From the NCBI RefSeq assembly GCF_000971975.1, contig NZ_LAQO01000006.1, forward strand, positions 124,001 through 188,000: a stretch of 64,000 nucleotides of DNA, given 5' to 3'. Positions 1 through 7,815 of this stretch are shown piece by piece (position 1 is the stretch's first letter; every line of letters starts with the position of its first letter). The translations under genes were made by a program, and so were the position numbers. The DNA is from Paenibacillus algorifonticola (lineage in GTDB: Bacteria; Bacillota; Bacilli; Paenibacillales; Paenibacillaceae). The notes under the pieces are model-generated. The model ran no database searches and was not told where the DNA came from. It was given only the letters and a program-made list of their open reading frames with translations.

Positions 1-2
1 GC

Positions 3-938
3 ATAGCAGTAGCCGACCCTAATTTTATCGGCATAACGACGCTGCGGGATATTTTGCTGCAATCGTCGACGCGGGTCATTATTGCTTTAGGCGTAGCGTT
101 TGTGCTTATTACGGGAGGAACGGATTTGTCCGCTGGGCGGATCGTCGGCTTGAGCGCTGTCGTATCGGCATCCATGCTGCAAATGTCGGATTATCCACGC
201 AAATTTTTCCCTAATCTGCCGGAGCTTCCGATTATTGTGCCAATTGTACTGGCGATTGTCGTCGGTTTGATTTTTGGCTTGATCAACGGTATTATTGTCG
301 CAAAATTTCATGTTCCGCCGTTTATTGCGACGCTCGGCTCAATGGTTATCGTGTACGGCGTAAACTCGTTTTACTTCGATATGAAGCCGAACCAGTCGCA
401 GCCGATTGGCGGCTTGAGCAAGGAATTCAGTAAGCTGGGGACCGGGTATATAGGGCCGAACGGCACGTATTCGATCCCGTATATCGTCATTATAGCGATT
501 GTCGTCTCGTTTATCGTCTGGGTTATTTTCAACAATACGCGGCTGGGCAAAAATATGTATGCGATCGGCGGCAACATCCAAGCCGCGAATGTATCGGGCA
601 TTAATGTATCTCGCAATTTGATTTATATTTATGCGATTGCCGGCGCGCTTTATGGACTAGCAGGCGTGCTGGAGGCTGCCCGCACCGGGGGCGCAACGAA
701 TAACTACGGCAATATGTACGAGCTGGATGCGATTGCCGCCTGCGTCGTCGGCGGCGTATCGACGGCGGGCGGTGTCGGGCGCGTGCGCGGCATACTCGCC
801 GGGGTACTGATTTTCAGTGTGATCAACTACGGTCTGACCTTTGTTGGCGTAAGCCCGTACTGGCAGCTCATTATTAAAGGGATGATTATTGTCGCTGCAG
901 TTGCTTTCGACATTCGCAAGTATGTGGCGAAGAAGTAG
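3..938 (+). CDS. mglC: Galactoside-type sugar ABC transporter permease (partial, 5' end outside window)
   Basis: Membrane permease of a CUT2-family sugar ABC importer, most like MglC, the galactose/methyl-galactoside permease that works with MglA and MglB. The reading frame is open from base 3, and the codons before the first possible internal start (TTG at 54) read like family sequence (LRDILLQSSTRVIIALGVAF), so the real start lies upstream of the window. The protein is a string of hydrophobic helices; the conserved family stretch TGGTDLSAGRIVGLS lies near the visible N-terminus, and the EAA-like segment ELDAIAACVVGGVSTAGGVG near residues 225-245. It ends in a short basic tail (IRKYVAKK). 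A strong terminator follows, so it is probably the last gene of an mgl-type operon. The family is clear; the exact sugar is inferred from similarity to MglC. Confidence 0.85.
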   Translation: MAVADPNFIGITTLRDILLQSSTRVIIALGVAFVLITGGTDLSAGRIVGLSAVVSASMLQMSDYPRKFFPNLPELPIIVPIVLAIVVGLIFGLINGIIVAKFHVPPFIATLGSMVIVYGVNSFYFDMKPNQSQPIGGLSKEFSKLGTGYIGPNGTYSIPYIVIIAIVVSFIVWVIFNNTRLGKNMYAIGGNIQAANVSGINVSRNLIYIYAIAGALYGLAGVLEAARTGGATNNYGNMYELDAIAACVVGGVSTAGGVGRVRGILAGVLIFSVINYGLTFVGVSPYWQLIIKGMIIVAAVAFDIRKYVAKK

Positions 939-1020
939 CGGAGCAGCGGATTAACGAGGCAGTCGCTAGGAGAGATTTTTGTCTTCTGGAGAATAGTTAA
1001 GCTGAATAGAGGTAGGTGAA

Positions 1021-1050
1021 GAATGCGGTCCTAGGGCCGCATTCTTTTCT
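1021..1050 (+). terminator. Rho-independent terminator after mglC
   Basis: Perfect 8-bp stem GAATGCGG / CCGCATTC closed by TCCTAGGG and followed directly by TTTTCTGTT. It sits about 80 bp after the permease stop codon. Confidence 0.85.
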
Positions 1051-1185
1051 GTTGTATACAGGCTTAATCCGCATCGTAGAGTAGGGGCGTTTTCTTTTAG
1101 CGTTTCTTCAGATAGTTTTAACGCTACTTTCATCTTGGCTTCCTATACTAGGCTAAACTACAACGAGTAGGGTAGGTGGAGAAAG

Positions 1186-1530
1186 ATGAGCGGAAATTCA
1201 AAATGGTTAAAATGGCAGCTTGGTGCCGCAGGTGCGGCCAGCGTGTTTATATTATTCAGTACGGTGCAAAATACAGCCGCTTTTCAGCAGGCGCAAGCGG
1301 CGGCGACGGGAGGCAGCACGGCTGCTGGCACGGAGCAGCAAGGTGATCAGCAGGATACGGTCGATCAGTGGTTGTCTACGGGGTCTGCCGACAGCGGCGG
1401 ATCGGCTTGGAATGATGGGAGCAGCGACAGCAGCTGGTCGGACAGCTCCAGCCAAAGGAGCGACAGCAGCAGTGGAAGCGGCAGCTCCAGCAGTTCGGGC
1501 AGCATGCGCTCGCAGTCAGGCAGGTCTTGA
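1186..1530 (+). CDS. Small exported Ser/Gly-rich protein, first gene of ApbE redox cluster
   Basis: A 114-residue protein that I cannot assign to a family. It has a short basic start, a hydrophobic helix (about residues 10-32) that could be an uncleaved signal anchor or signal peptide ending near AQAAA, and then a low-complexity tail of Ser, Gly, Asp and Gln. ATG 1186 follows a good Shine-Dalgarno (GGTGGAG). Its stop codon touches the apbE start region, so it is the first cistron of a tightly packed group with apbE and a ferric-reductase-like membrane protein. Proteins next to apbE are often flavin acceptors, but I see no canonical ApbE acceptor motif (D-x-x-S/T-G-A-T/S) here. The disordered tail may be an extracellular spacer or tether. 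Confidence 0.6.
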   Translation: MSGNSKWLKWQLGAAGAASVFILFSTVQNTAAFQQAQAAATGGSTAAGTEQQGDQQDTVDQWLSTGSADSGGSAWNDGSSDSSWSDSSSQRSDSSSGSGSSSSSGSMRSQSGRS

Positions 1531-1532
1531 CG

Positions 1533-2591
1533 ATGAGCGGCGGCCGGGGCACGATTCGTTTTCGGGCGATGAACACGGATATTGAGGTTTTGCTGGATTA
1601 TGCGGCAGATGAGCGCCGCACAACGGCCTTTTATGCCGACCGTGCTCGCGACTGGTTCGAGGCGGTGGAGCAGCGCTTTAGCCGCTTCCGCTCAGATAGC
1701 GAGTGGAGCAGGCTGGGGCGTTCGGCAGGCAGCTGGAACGTCGTGTCGGATTGGCTGTTTGAGGTTATTGAAGCGGCTGAGAACTATCGCCTTATGACGG
1801 AAGGGGTGTTCGACCTGCGAATATTGCCGGGGCTGGAAGCATCCGGTTATTCGCAGTCCTTCGAGCACGCGGCGGCGTTTCAGGCGCGAGCAGGCGGTGC
1901 TGAGCAGCGGAAGCTGAGCCTGGCTGGCGAGCTGGAGCTGGACTATGGCATGAAGGCGGTGAAGCTCGCTGAGGGAACGAGCATCGACGCCGGCGGCATC
2001 GCCAAAGGCTGGGCTGTGCAAAAGCTCGCCGATTGGCTCAGGCGCAGCAGAAGGATTCCTGCAGGCATCGTTAATGCCGGAGGCGATCTGTATGCGTGGA
2101 ATAGCGGGGACGCCGCCGCGCAGCCAGCGATTATTGATCTCCAGCACCCCTGGGAGGCTGGAGCCACAACCGGGGAGCTGCTGCTGGCTAATGGCGCAGT
2201 CGCGACCTCGGGGACGCTGGGCAGGCGCTGGGGAACGGGCAGCTCGGCCGCGCATCATTTGATTGATCCGCTGACGATGCAGCCAAGCGACAGTGACGTC
2301 GTTCAGGCAGCGGTTGCGGGCCCCGATGCCGTTGCCTGTGAAATATGGGCGAAGACGCTGTGCATCGGCGGCCTTGACAAGGGCATCCGGCTGATGGGCG
2401 AGCATGCGCGAGACTTTGAAGCCGTTATTTTCATGAGCAATGGTGAGATTGTGAAATATGGAAAAAGCCGAAAGCTTGGCTTGGAGTGGAATATCCCGGA
2501 GCAGCTGCATAGAGCGGGAGCGGCGACTAGAGCTGGGGCTAGAGCCGGCAGCGGAAGCGAGATCGAAAGTGAAAAGGAGGAATCGGCATGA
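1533..2591 (+). CDS. apbE: ApbE-family FAD:protein FMN transferase
   Basis: Transfers FMN from FAD onto a Ser/Thr of extracytoplasmic redox proteins, Mg2+-dependent. At 352 residues it has the usual ApbE length. Family landmarks are IDAGGIAKG (151-159), NAGGDLYAW (181-189), VATSG near 225, and the C-terminal HHLIDPLTMQP and AVACEIWAKTL segments that build the active site and metal site. I chose ATG 1533; an in-frame TTG at 1527 overlaps the stop of the upstream gene. I see no clear signal peptide or lipobox, unlike many ApbE proteins, so how it reaches the outside is unclear. The stop codon overlaps the start of the heme membrane protein, implying translational coupling. The function is firm; the acceptor protein is unknown. 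Confidence 0.9.
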   Translation: MSGGRGTIRFRAMNTDIEVLLDYAADERRTTAFYADRARDWFEAVEQRFSRFRSDSEWSRLGRSAGSWNVVSDWLFEVIEAAENYRLMTEGVFDLRILPGLEASGYSQSFEHAAAFQARAGGAEQRKLSLAGELELDYGMKAVKLAEGTSIDAGGIAKGWAVQKLADWLRRSRRIPAGIVNAGGDLYAWNSGDAAAQPAIIDLQHPWEAGATTGELLLANGAVATSGTLGRRWGTGSSAAHHLIDPLTMQPSDSDVVQAAVAGPDAVACEIWAKTLCIGGLDKGIRLMGEHARDFEAVIFMSNGEIVKYGKSRKLGLEWNIPEQLHRAGAATRAGARAGSGSEIESEKEESA

Positions 2592-3166
2592 CGGAGTGGA
2601 TTTTAAGCTGGCCAACATGGCAAATGACACGGGTACTGGGCATTGGCTCTTATTTGATGCTGTTCGTCGGCATGTCGCTGGGCATGCTGTACAGCTACCC
2701 GTTTGTGAAAGGGGCAAATAAAGCCCGCGTCTACAATTGGCATATCCGTTTTACGAATGGAGGAACGTTGCTGGCGCTGCTGCATATGGCGGTGCTCGTC
2801 ATTGATAAGTATACCCCCTTTACATGGGGCGAGCTGTTGATCCCTTTTACCGCACATGATCATCCGGTGTTGTACGGCATAGGCACGCTTGCGCTTTACG
2901 GCATGCTGGTACTCATTTTGACCTCGGACCTGCGGCCGAAGCTGAAGCGCAAAGTGTGGCTCGCTATCCATATGCTGGCCTATCCGATCTATTTGCTGGC
3001 CCTGTTTCACGGCATTTTGGCTGGAACGGATACACAGCTTGGACTCGTGCAATTCATGTATGGCGCGACGTTAATCGTCACCGTTGGCCTGCTTTTGGGA
3101 CGGGCGACCGTCAAGAAAAAGCCAGGCGCTGTGAAAAGTCGTGGTGTCATGGCAAAAGGCGGGTAA
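2588..3166 (+). CDS. Ferric-reductase-like transmembrane b-heme protein
   Basis: An integral membrane electron-transfer protein of the ferric reductase-like/cytochrome b type, 192 residues with about five or six hydrophobic segments. Two histidine pairs have the spacing expected for two stacked b hemes: His52-His66 in one helix and His128-His141 in another. It has no FAD/NAD-binding domain, so it would pass electrons from a quinol or other donor to a separate flavoprotein, as MsrQ-like and flavinylated systems do. Its ATG overlaps the end of apbE (ATGA arrangement) after an AAGGAGGAA ribosome site inside apbE. With ApbE it forms a plausible trans-membrane electron conduit; the final acceptor cannot be read from the sequence. 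Confidence 0.8.
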   Translation: MTEWILSWPTWQMTRVLGIGSYLMLFVGMSLGMLYSYPFVKGANKARVYNWHIRFTNGGTLLALLHMAVLVIDKYTPFTWGELLIPFTAHDHPVLYGIGTLALYGMLVLILTSDLRPKLKRKVWLAIHMLAYPIYLLALFHGILAGTDTQLGLVQFMYGATLIVTVGLLLGRATVKKKPGAVKSRGVMAKGG

Positions 3167-3191
3167 CTTTTCCTGTAGCATCGTATAGGTT

Positions 3192-3220
3192 TAGACAGCT
3201 TGCGGAGAAGATAGTAGAAT
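3192..3220 (+). promoter_or_regulatory. SigA-type promoter for asparaginase
   Basis: TAGACA (3192-3197), 17-bp spacer, TAGAAT (3215-3220). Predicted transcription starts near 3226, just past the in-frame ATG at 3223, which argues that the real start codon is the downstream GTG at 3295. Confidence 0.55.
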
Positions 3221-3294
3221 GAATGGGAATTGGTATGAACAGGCGGCTGGCGCGAAGGATGGCCTTCGAAGCCGCTGGATATGGAGGAAACCAA

Positions 3295-4356
3295 GTGAGC
3301 AATCTTCTTGTTATTTTCACGGGAGGGACGATTGGCAGCAAATCTGGCGCAGGAGCGATTAGCGTACGTGAAGCAGGCTCCTATGCGATTATTGAAGGCT
3401 ATCAATCAGGCCCCCGTTACCGCGAGTCTGTCCAGCTGGAATGCGTTCAACCGCTGAATATACTCAGCGAAAATGTGGTGCCGGATGATTGGAATGTTTT
3501 AATTGAAACGATCCGCAGCGCAGACTTATCCCGTTATGACGGCATTATCGTCACCCACGGCTCGGATACGCTTGCATATTCGGCTGCGATGCTTAGCTAT
3601 ATTTTTTGTGATAGTCCCATCCCGATTGTGCTGGTGGCGAGCAACTATCCGCTTGGCGATCCGCGCAGCAATGGACTGCGCAACTTTACCTCGGCCGTTG
3701 AGTTCATAGATGGCGAGAAGCTGAAGGGCATCTACGTCGTCTATGAAAACAGCGCAGGCGAGGCCATCGTGTATTTAGGCACGCGCGTGACGCAGGCGGT
3801 GTCGTTCACCGATCAGCTGGAATGCCCGTATGACGTGCATTATGGCATCATGAGCGAGGGCAAGCTGATCGTAAATGAGCATCCTTACAACCCGTCCCCG
3901 CAGGAGCTGCGTTCTCGCGAGCCTGCCCCGAGCCCGTTCACCGCTGGCAAGGATAAGCTGCAATCGGGACTGCTGTATGTAAAGCCGTTTTCCGGCATGA
4001 CGTATGACTATTTTGATTTTGGGCAAAAAGCGCCGAAGGCCGTCGTTCACGATCTGTTCCACTCCGGCACGGCGAACACGAGTGCAAGCGAGCGACATTC
4101 CCTGCTTGCATTCGCCAAATATTGCGCCGAGCATAGCGTAGACTTGTATTTGTGTCCGCTTAAGGACAGCTCGGAGACACTATATGCGTCGTCGGTCGCT
4201 TTGCAGCAGGCGGGAGTGTCTTTTATCGAAAATATGTCGGTGGATGCAGCGCTTATGAAGCTGACGCTCGCTTATTCCCTTTTTACCGATAAGCAGCAAA
4301 TTCGCGAGTTTGTCATGAATACACCGCTTTTCTATGAGTTTGTGGCATCCCGTTGA
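3295..4356 (+). CDS. ansA: L-asparaginase / asparaginase-family amidohydrolase
   Basis: Hydrolyses L-asparagine to aspartate and ammonia, probably in the cytosol (no signal peptide). The 353-residue protein shows both asparaginase signatures: TGGTIGS (9-15) with the nucleophile Thr, and THGSDTLAYSAAML (about 87-100) with the second catalytic Ser/Asp pair. The Lys-region segment NYPLGDPRSNGLRN is more divergent than in AnsA/AnsB, so it may be a paralogous subfamily. I chose GTG 3295 because GGAGGA sits 7-8 bases upstream and homology begins there; an in-frame ATG at 3223 would add 24 unlike residues and lies at the predicted transcription start. It appears monocistronic, with PrxQ following about 65 bp later. 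Confidence 0.88.
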   Translation: MSNLLVIFTGGTIGSKSGAGAISVREAGSYAIIEGYQSGPRYRESVQLECVQPLNILSENVVPDDWNVLIETIRSADLSRYDGIIVTHGSDTLAYSAAMLSYIFCDSPIPIVLVASNYPLGDPRSNGLRNFTSAVEFIDGEKLKGIYVVYENSAGEAIVYLGTRVTQAVSFTDQLECPYDVHYGIMSEGKLIVNEHPYNPSPQELRSREPAPSPFTAGKDKLQSGLLYVKPFSGMTYDYFDFGQKAPKAVVHDLFHSGTANTSASERHSLLAFAKYCAEHSVDLYLCPLKDSSETLYASSVALQQAGVSFIENMSVDAALMKLTLAYSLFTDKQQIREFVMNTPLFYEFVASR

Positions 4357-4420
4357 TGGGCATGCTATCGTTGTTTGAGTAAGCAAGCCGCAATATCCAT
4401 TACAAAGGAGCTGTTCGGAC

Positions 4421-4888
4421 ATGACGCAAGTGCAAATCGGACAACAGGTTGAGAATTTTACATTGCCAGCCTCTAATGGCAAGGACGTATCGCTGCAGGA
4501 CTATAAGGGCAAGAAGCTGGTCATTTATTTTTACCCGCGGGATATGACGCCGGGCTGTACAACAGAGTCTTGCGATTTCCGTGATTTCAATGGACAATTC
4601 AAAACGTTCAATACCGAAGTCATTGGCATCAGCCCGGATGATTTGGCGTCGCATGATCAGTTCATTGCTGCTCATGAGCTTCCTTTCCTGCTGCTCTCGG
4701 ATACAGAAAATCAGGTTGCCGAGCAGTTTGGCGTATGGAAGCTGCGCAGCCGTAATGGCGAGGAGTTTATGGGCATCGAGCGCTCGACCTTTCTGATCGA
4801 TGAAGAGGGCAAGCTAGTGAAAGAATGGCGCAGCGTCGTCGTTGAGGGCCATGTGCAGGAAGTGCTGGAGGCGGCAAGCCAAGCTTAG
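4421..4888 (+). CDS. bcp: Thioredoxin-dependent thiol peroxidase (PrxQ/Bcp)
   Basis: Cytosolic atypical 2-Cys peroxiredoxin that reduces H2O2 and organic peroxides with thioredoxin. Its 155 residues are typical. The peroxidatic Cys46 lies in PRDMTPGCTTESCDF and the resolving Cys51 is five residues on, the PrxQ/Bcp arrangement. The AhpC/TSA core continues to the FLIDEEGKLVKEW strand near the C-terminus. AAAGGAG precedes the ATG. It is one of several peroxide-handling enzymes in the window (catalase, glutathione peroxidase). A hairpin element that probably ends transcription follows at 4971-5030. Confidence 0.93.
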   Translation: MTQVQIGQQVENFTLPASNGKDVSLQDYKGKKLVIYFYPRDMTPGCTTESCDFRDFNGQFKTFNTEVIGISPDDLASHDQFIAAHELPFLLLSDTENQVAEQFGVWKLRSRNGEEFMGIERSTFLIDEEGKLVKEWRSVVVEGHVQEVLEAASQA

Positions 4889-4970
4889 CTTGCAAAGTGA
4901 TACAAGCTTTGCGAGGAGCTAGCTAGTGGGTACTAGTTAAGCTCCATTCTTTTCACCGATATCTCCATCG

Positions 4971-5030
4971 AAAATAAAGCGGCAGGAAGGACCCGAGCAT
5001 TACGCTCTGATCCCTACTGCCGCTTATTTT
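4971..5030. repeat. Terminator-like hairpin, copy 1 of a two-copy element with conserved loop
   Basis: Imperfect inverted repeat: AAAATAAAGCGGCAG on the left pairs with CTGCCGCTTATTTT on the right. The left arm and loop (AGCGGCAGGAAGGACC then CGAGCATTACGC) match the hairpin at 13550-13606 at 27 of 28 positions, although the two sites are about 8.5 kb apart and follow unrelated genes. The 180 bp from here to the next gene holds nothing else I recognise. Confidence 0.7.
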
Positions 5031-5215
5031 GTATGCCTCCGTTATTGCTGTGGCCGCGTTCCTTATATAAATCGTATTTTCAGCCAATGCTTATAAATAG
5101 GTTACTGGAACAGGACGGTCGATTCATTGTTCCGACAAAATTCAACACCTTTACGAAAGTAGGCCATGTATATATTATTAAGCTTACAATAGATACTTAC
5201 TGGAGAGGTGGCAGC

Positions 5216-7573
5216 ATGATAAAACTACTGCTAAGGGTTCTAATGAGCAGCCGGTTCAAGGATATATCCGTACGGCTTTTTCTGGCATTATCCGTAGCGA
5301 TATTATTGCCTTTGCTTTACATTTTTCTCCAGGATCGCTTTTACACGGAGAAGGTGAAGAAAAAGAACTTCGATTTGCATGTGACGCAAAATATGGATAT
5401 TGGAAAAAACATGATTGACAACTTAATCGCCGATTTTGAAACGAAAACGATTGCTTTTACGAACAGCAGGGCGGTGTTAAACACATTAAATAAGCCAGGG
5501 CTAACGGAGGATTTGTCCGACTTTCTGAATTTAAAAAATGAGCTGAATTTTTATTCCGATTCCTTATGCTGCTTAGATAGTGTGAATTTGATCTTTCATG
5601 AGAAGGGTTTGACGAAAACGATTAAAGATGGAACCATTCGTTTGAATAAAATTTCTCTTGAACAATGGAATGAGCTAGCAGACGCTATGAGATCGAATGG
5701 CAATTGGCAGCTTTATGAAGACTCTTGGTTTACAGAGCAAGAGAGCAAGGGAGAGCAGCTGATCTCATTAATCCGGCCGGTTCCCGCCCTTGGGAAGGAG
5801 CTTCAAGGTCTCATTATTATAAATTTAGATCCTAAGGCGTTGTTCAGTAAGCCTAATCTTTCAAAATCTGGCGATTTGCTGTGGGTTCTAAGCCCAGATG
5901 AAAGCCAGGCATTTGAAACGGCGCAAGGCTCTGATGTGAACGGCGAACCGTTCAAAATGATCTATAGCGATTTGAGGAATTCGCCTGAATTTATAGAGGT
6001 TTCCTATCAAAATAAAGATTATTTTGTTCAAATGAAAAAATCGGAGCGAACGGGCTGGAAATATATCTACCTAGTGCCCGCTAGCGAGATTGAAGCAAAC
6101 GATACTTTGCAAGCGCTTTTAATTATATTTATTATCATTATTGTTCTGCTATCAGCCGTGTATATGGTCATGGAGCTAAGGAGGGTTTATCGCCCCGTTC
6201 AGAAACTGCTTGGTTTGTTCCACACCAATAAAGCGGCGTCTCTACCACCAGGCAGAGGAGATGATGAATTCGCATTTCTCTTATCGGCCGTCACTTCATT
6301 AATGGACAAGGGAGTTGCCTTGGAAGGACAAATGAAGGCGAGCCTCTCGCACACCAGGCAAAGCATAATGAAGGAAATGCTGACTCAGCCCATGGGCAAT
6401 CATCAAAAAAGGCTGGAAATATTAGAGAAGAACGGGATCATCGTATTTCCACATGGTTTTATAGTTAGTGTTATACGGATCACCGACCTTATCGATTTTA
6501 AAATGAAATACAGCAGCTTCGATCAAGCGCTTCTGCGATTTTTTATAACGAAAATGGCGGAGGAGGTATCTGCCAAACAATTCAATATTATTACGGTCGA
6601 TACCGATGAGCGTGATGTCATTCTTATTTTCAATTTATCAGAGTCTGTAGAGCTGGAGTATGGACGCCAAAGGGCCTTTGATACAATGGATGAGATCTAT
6701 GGACATCTGAAAACGTACTTGCCTCTTCAAATTAGTATAGGCTTAGGTGATTTAGAATGGGACTTGTCAACCTTGTCGAGATCATATGAGCAGGCCAAGC
6801 GTGCTTTAGCCACCTATGTCATAAAAGATAAGGAGCATATAAAGCCTGCCTGGCTGATCCAGGACGACACGGATATCCATATTTACATGAACGATTTGCG
6901 GGAGAAAGCCCAGAGAAATATTAATCAGGCCTTTTTTGCAGGTGATTTATCCCAGGTATCGGCCGCTCTTCATCGCTTGAGAAAAAGCTTCATGGAGATG
7001 AAGGAATATCCTGTCGTGCTTGTACGGCATACTTATTTGGAAATTATAATGACTGTACTGGGGAAAATAAATGATATAAACAGGAAGCCGAGCGCTGCCT
7101 TCGATATTACGATCATCTGTGATCGAATCAATCATATCGTTACGATAGACCGTATTGTTCAATATACGGAAACGCTGTTGAGGGATTGGATGGTTATTCC
7201 AGACATTTTGCAGAAGACCGAAGAGCCAACCATTGTGCAAAAAATGTTGGAGTATATCAATCTGAATTTTAATAAAGAAATATCATTGAATGGAATAGCT
7301 GCTCAGCTTGAGCTTGACCCATCGTATGTAAGTCGATTGTTCAAGCAGGAGGTGGGAACCAATTTCATAGACTACCTGATTACCCTTCGAATCAATCAGG
7401 CCAAATATTTATTAGTGAACAGCAAGCTGACGGTGAACGAAATATCGGAAAATGTGGGCTACAATAATGTGCATAGCTTTATTCGCGCTTTTAAAAAATA
7501 TGAGCTTTTAACGCCCGGGAATTACCGGGACTCCATCAATCAACGCGCTTTGGACAATCAAAAAGTGTATTAA
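5216..7573 (+). CDS. Membrane-bound AraC-family sensor/regulator
   Basis: A 785-residue one-component regulator of the kind common in Paenibacillus next to carbohydrate ABC operons. An N-terminal helix (about residues 13-35) and a second helix (about 290-315, rich in Ile) bracket an extracellular sensor region; a cytoplasmic linker follows, and two AraC helix-turn-helix motifs fill the last 100 residues (ISLNGIAAQLELDPSYVSRL and LTVNEISENVGYNNVHSFIR). ATG 5216 follows AGAGGTGG; the frame is open back to 5033 but that extension has no good ribosome site. It is codirectional with, and about 240 bp upstream of, the sulfated-sugar transporter and sulfatase genes, which it probably activates on sensing the sugar or its binding protein. 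The ligand is unknown. Confidence 0.87.
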   Translation: MIKLLLRVLMSSRFKDISVRLFLALSVAILLPLLYIFLQDRFYTEKVKKKNFDLHVTQNMDIGKNMIDNLIADFETKTIAFTNSRAVLNTLNKPGLTEDLSDFLNLKNELNFYSDSLCCLDSVNLIFHEKGLTKTIKDGTIRLNKISLEQWNELADAMRSNGNWQLYEDSWFTEQESKGEQLISLIRPVPALGKELQGLIIINLDPKALFSKPNLSKSGDLLWVLSPDESQAFETAQGSDVNGEPFKMIYSDLRNSPEFIEVSYQNKDYFVQMKKSERTGWKYIYLVPASEIEANDTLQALLIIFIIIIVLLSAVYMVMELRRVYRPVQKLLGLFHTNKAASLPPGRGDDEFAFLLSAVTSLMDKGVALEGQMKASLSHTRQSIMKEMLTQPMGNHQKRLEILEKNGIIVFPHGFIVSVIRITDLIDFKMKYSSFDQALLRFFITKMAEEVSAKQFNIITVDTDERDVILIFNLSESVELEYGRQRAFDTMDEIYGHLKTYLPLQISIGLGDLEWDLSTLSRSYEQAKRALATYVIKDKEHIKPAWLIQDDTDIHIYMNDLREKAQRNINQAFFAGDLSQVSAALHRLRKSFMEMKEYPVVLVRHTYLEIIMTVLGKINDINRKPSAAFDITIICDRINHIVTIDRIVQYTETLLRDWMVIPDILQKTEEPTIVQKMLEYINLNFNKEISLNGIAAQLELDPSYVSRLFKQEVGTNFIDYLITLRINQAKYLLVNSKLTVNEISENVGYNNVHSFIRAFKKYELLTPGNYRDSINQRALDNQKVY

Positions 7574-7637
7574 TTGGCATAACAGAACCATATCAGAATG
7601 TGTACACTACCTCAAAAATGGTGAATAGGAATCAAAA

Positions 7638-7710
7638 GGACCCGATTTTGGCACAATGGAACTGCAATTATTGCATGCATCCATGTTGTCAAAAATGGGT
7701 CATTTTTTTT
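7638..7710 (+). terminator. Long imperfect inverted repeat with T-run after the AraC gene
   Basis: The arm at 7638-7659 (GGACCCGATTTTGGCA...) pairs imperfectly with 7681-7702 (...TGTCAAAAATGGGTC) and is followed by eight T residues. It most likely ends the regulator transcript, but it also lies in the promoter region of the sugar operon and could hold a regulator site. Confidence 0.5.
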
Positions 7711-7765
7711 AGCGGTTAGCTTTTATACAATGGGTCCATATTCAAGAAGGCTTGGATATAACATT

Positions 7766-7779
7766 TGAAAGCGTTTTAA
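7766..7779 (+). promoter_or_regulatory. Candidate catabolite-responsive element (cre) upstream of sugar operon
   Basis: TGAAAGCGTTTTAA closely matches the CcpA cre consensus (TGAAARCGYTTWCA-like), with a mismatch at the penultimate base. It lies 37 bp before the binding-protein start, where CcpA bound with HPr-Ser-P would block the operon when a preferred sugar is present. Confidence 0.55.
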
Positions 7780-7815
7780 TTTTGTGCTTTATTAACTGAA
7801 AAAGGGGATGAGCTT

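Noticed and set aside
1692..2717. Long minus-strand frame (341 codons) opposite apbE
   Set aside because: Shadow of the strongly supported apbE gene; no ribosome site and no recognisable domain.
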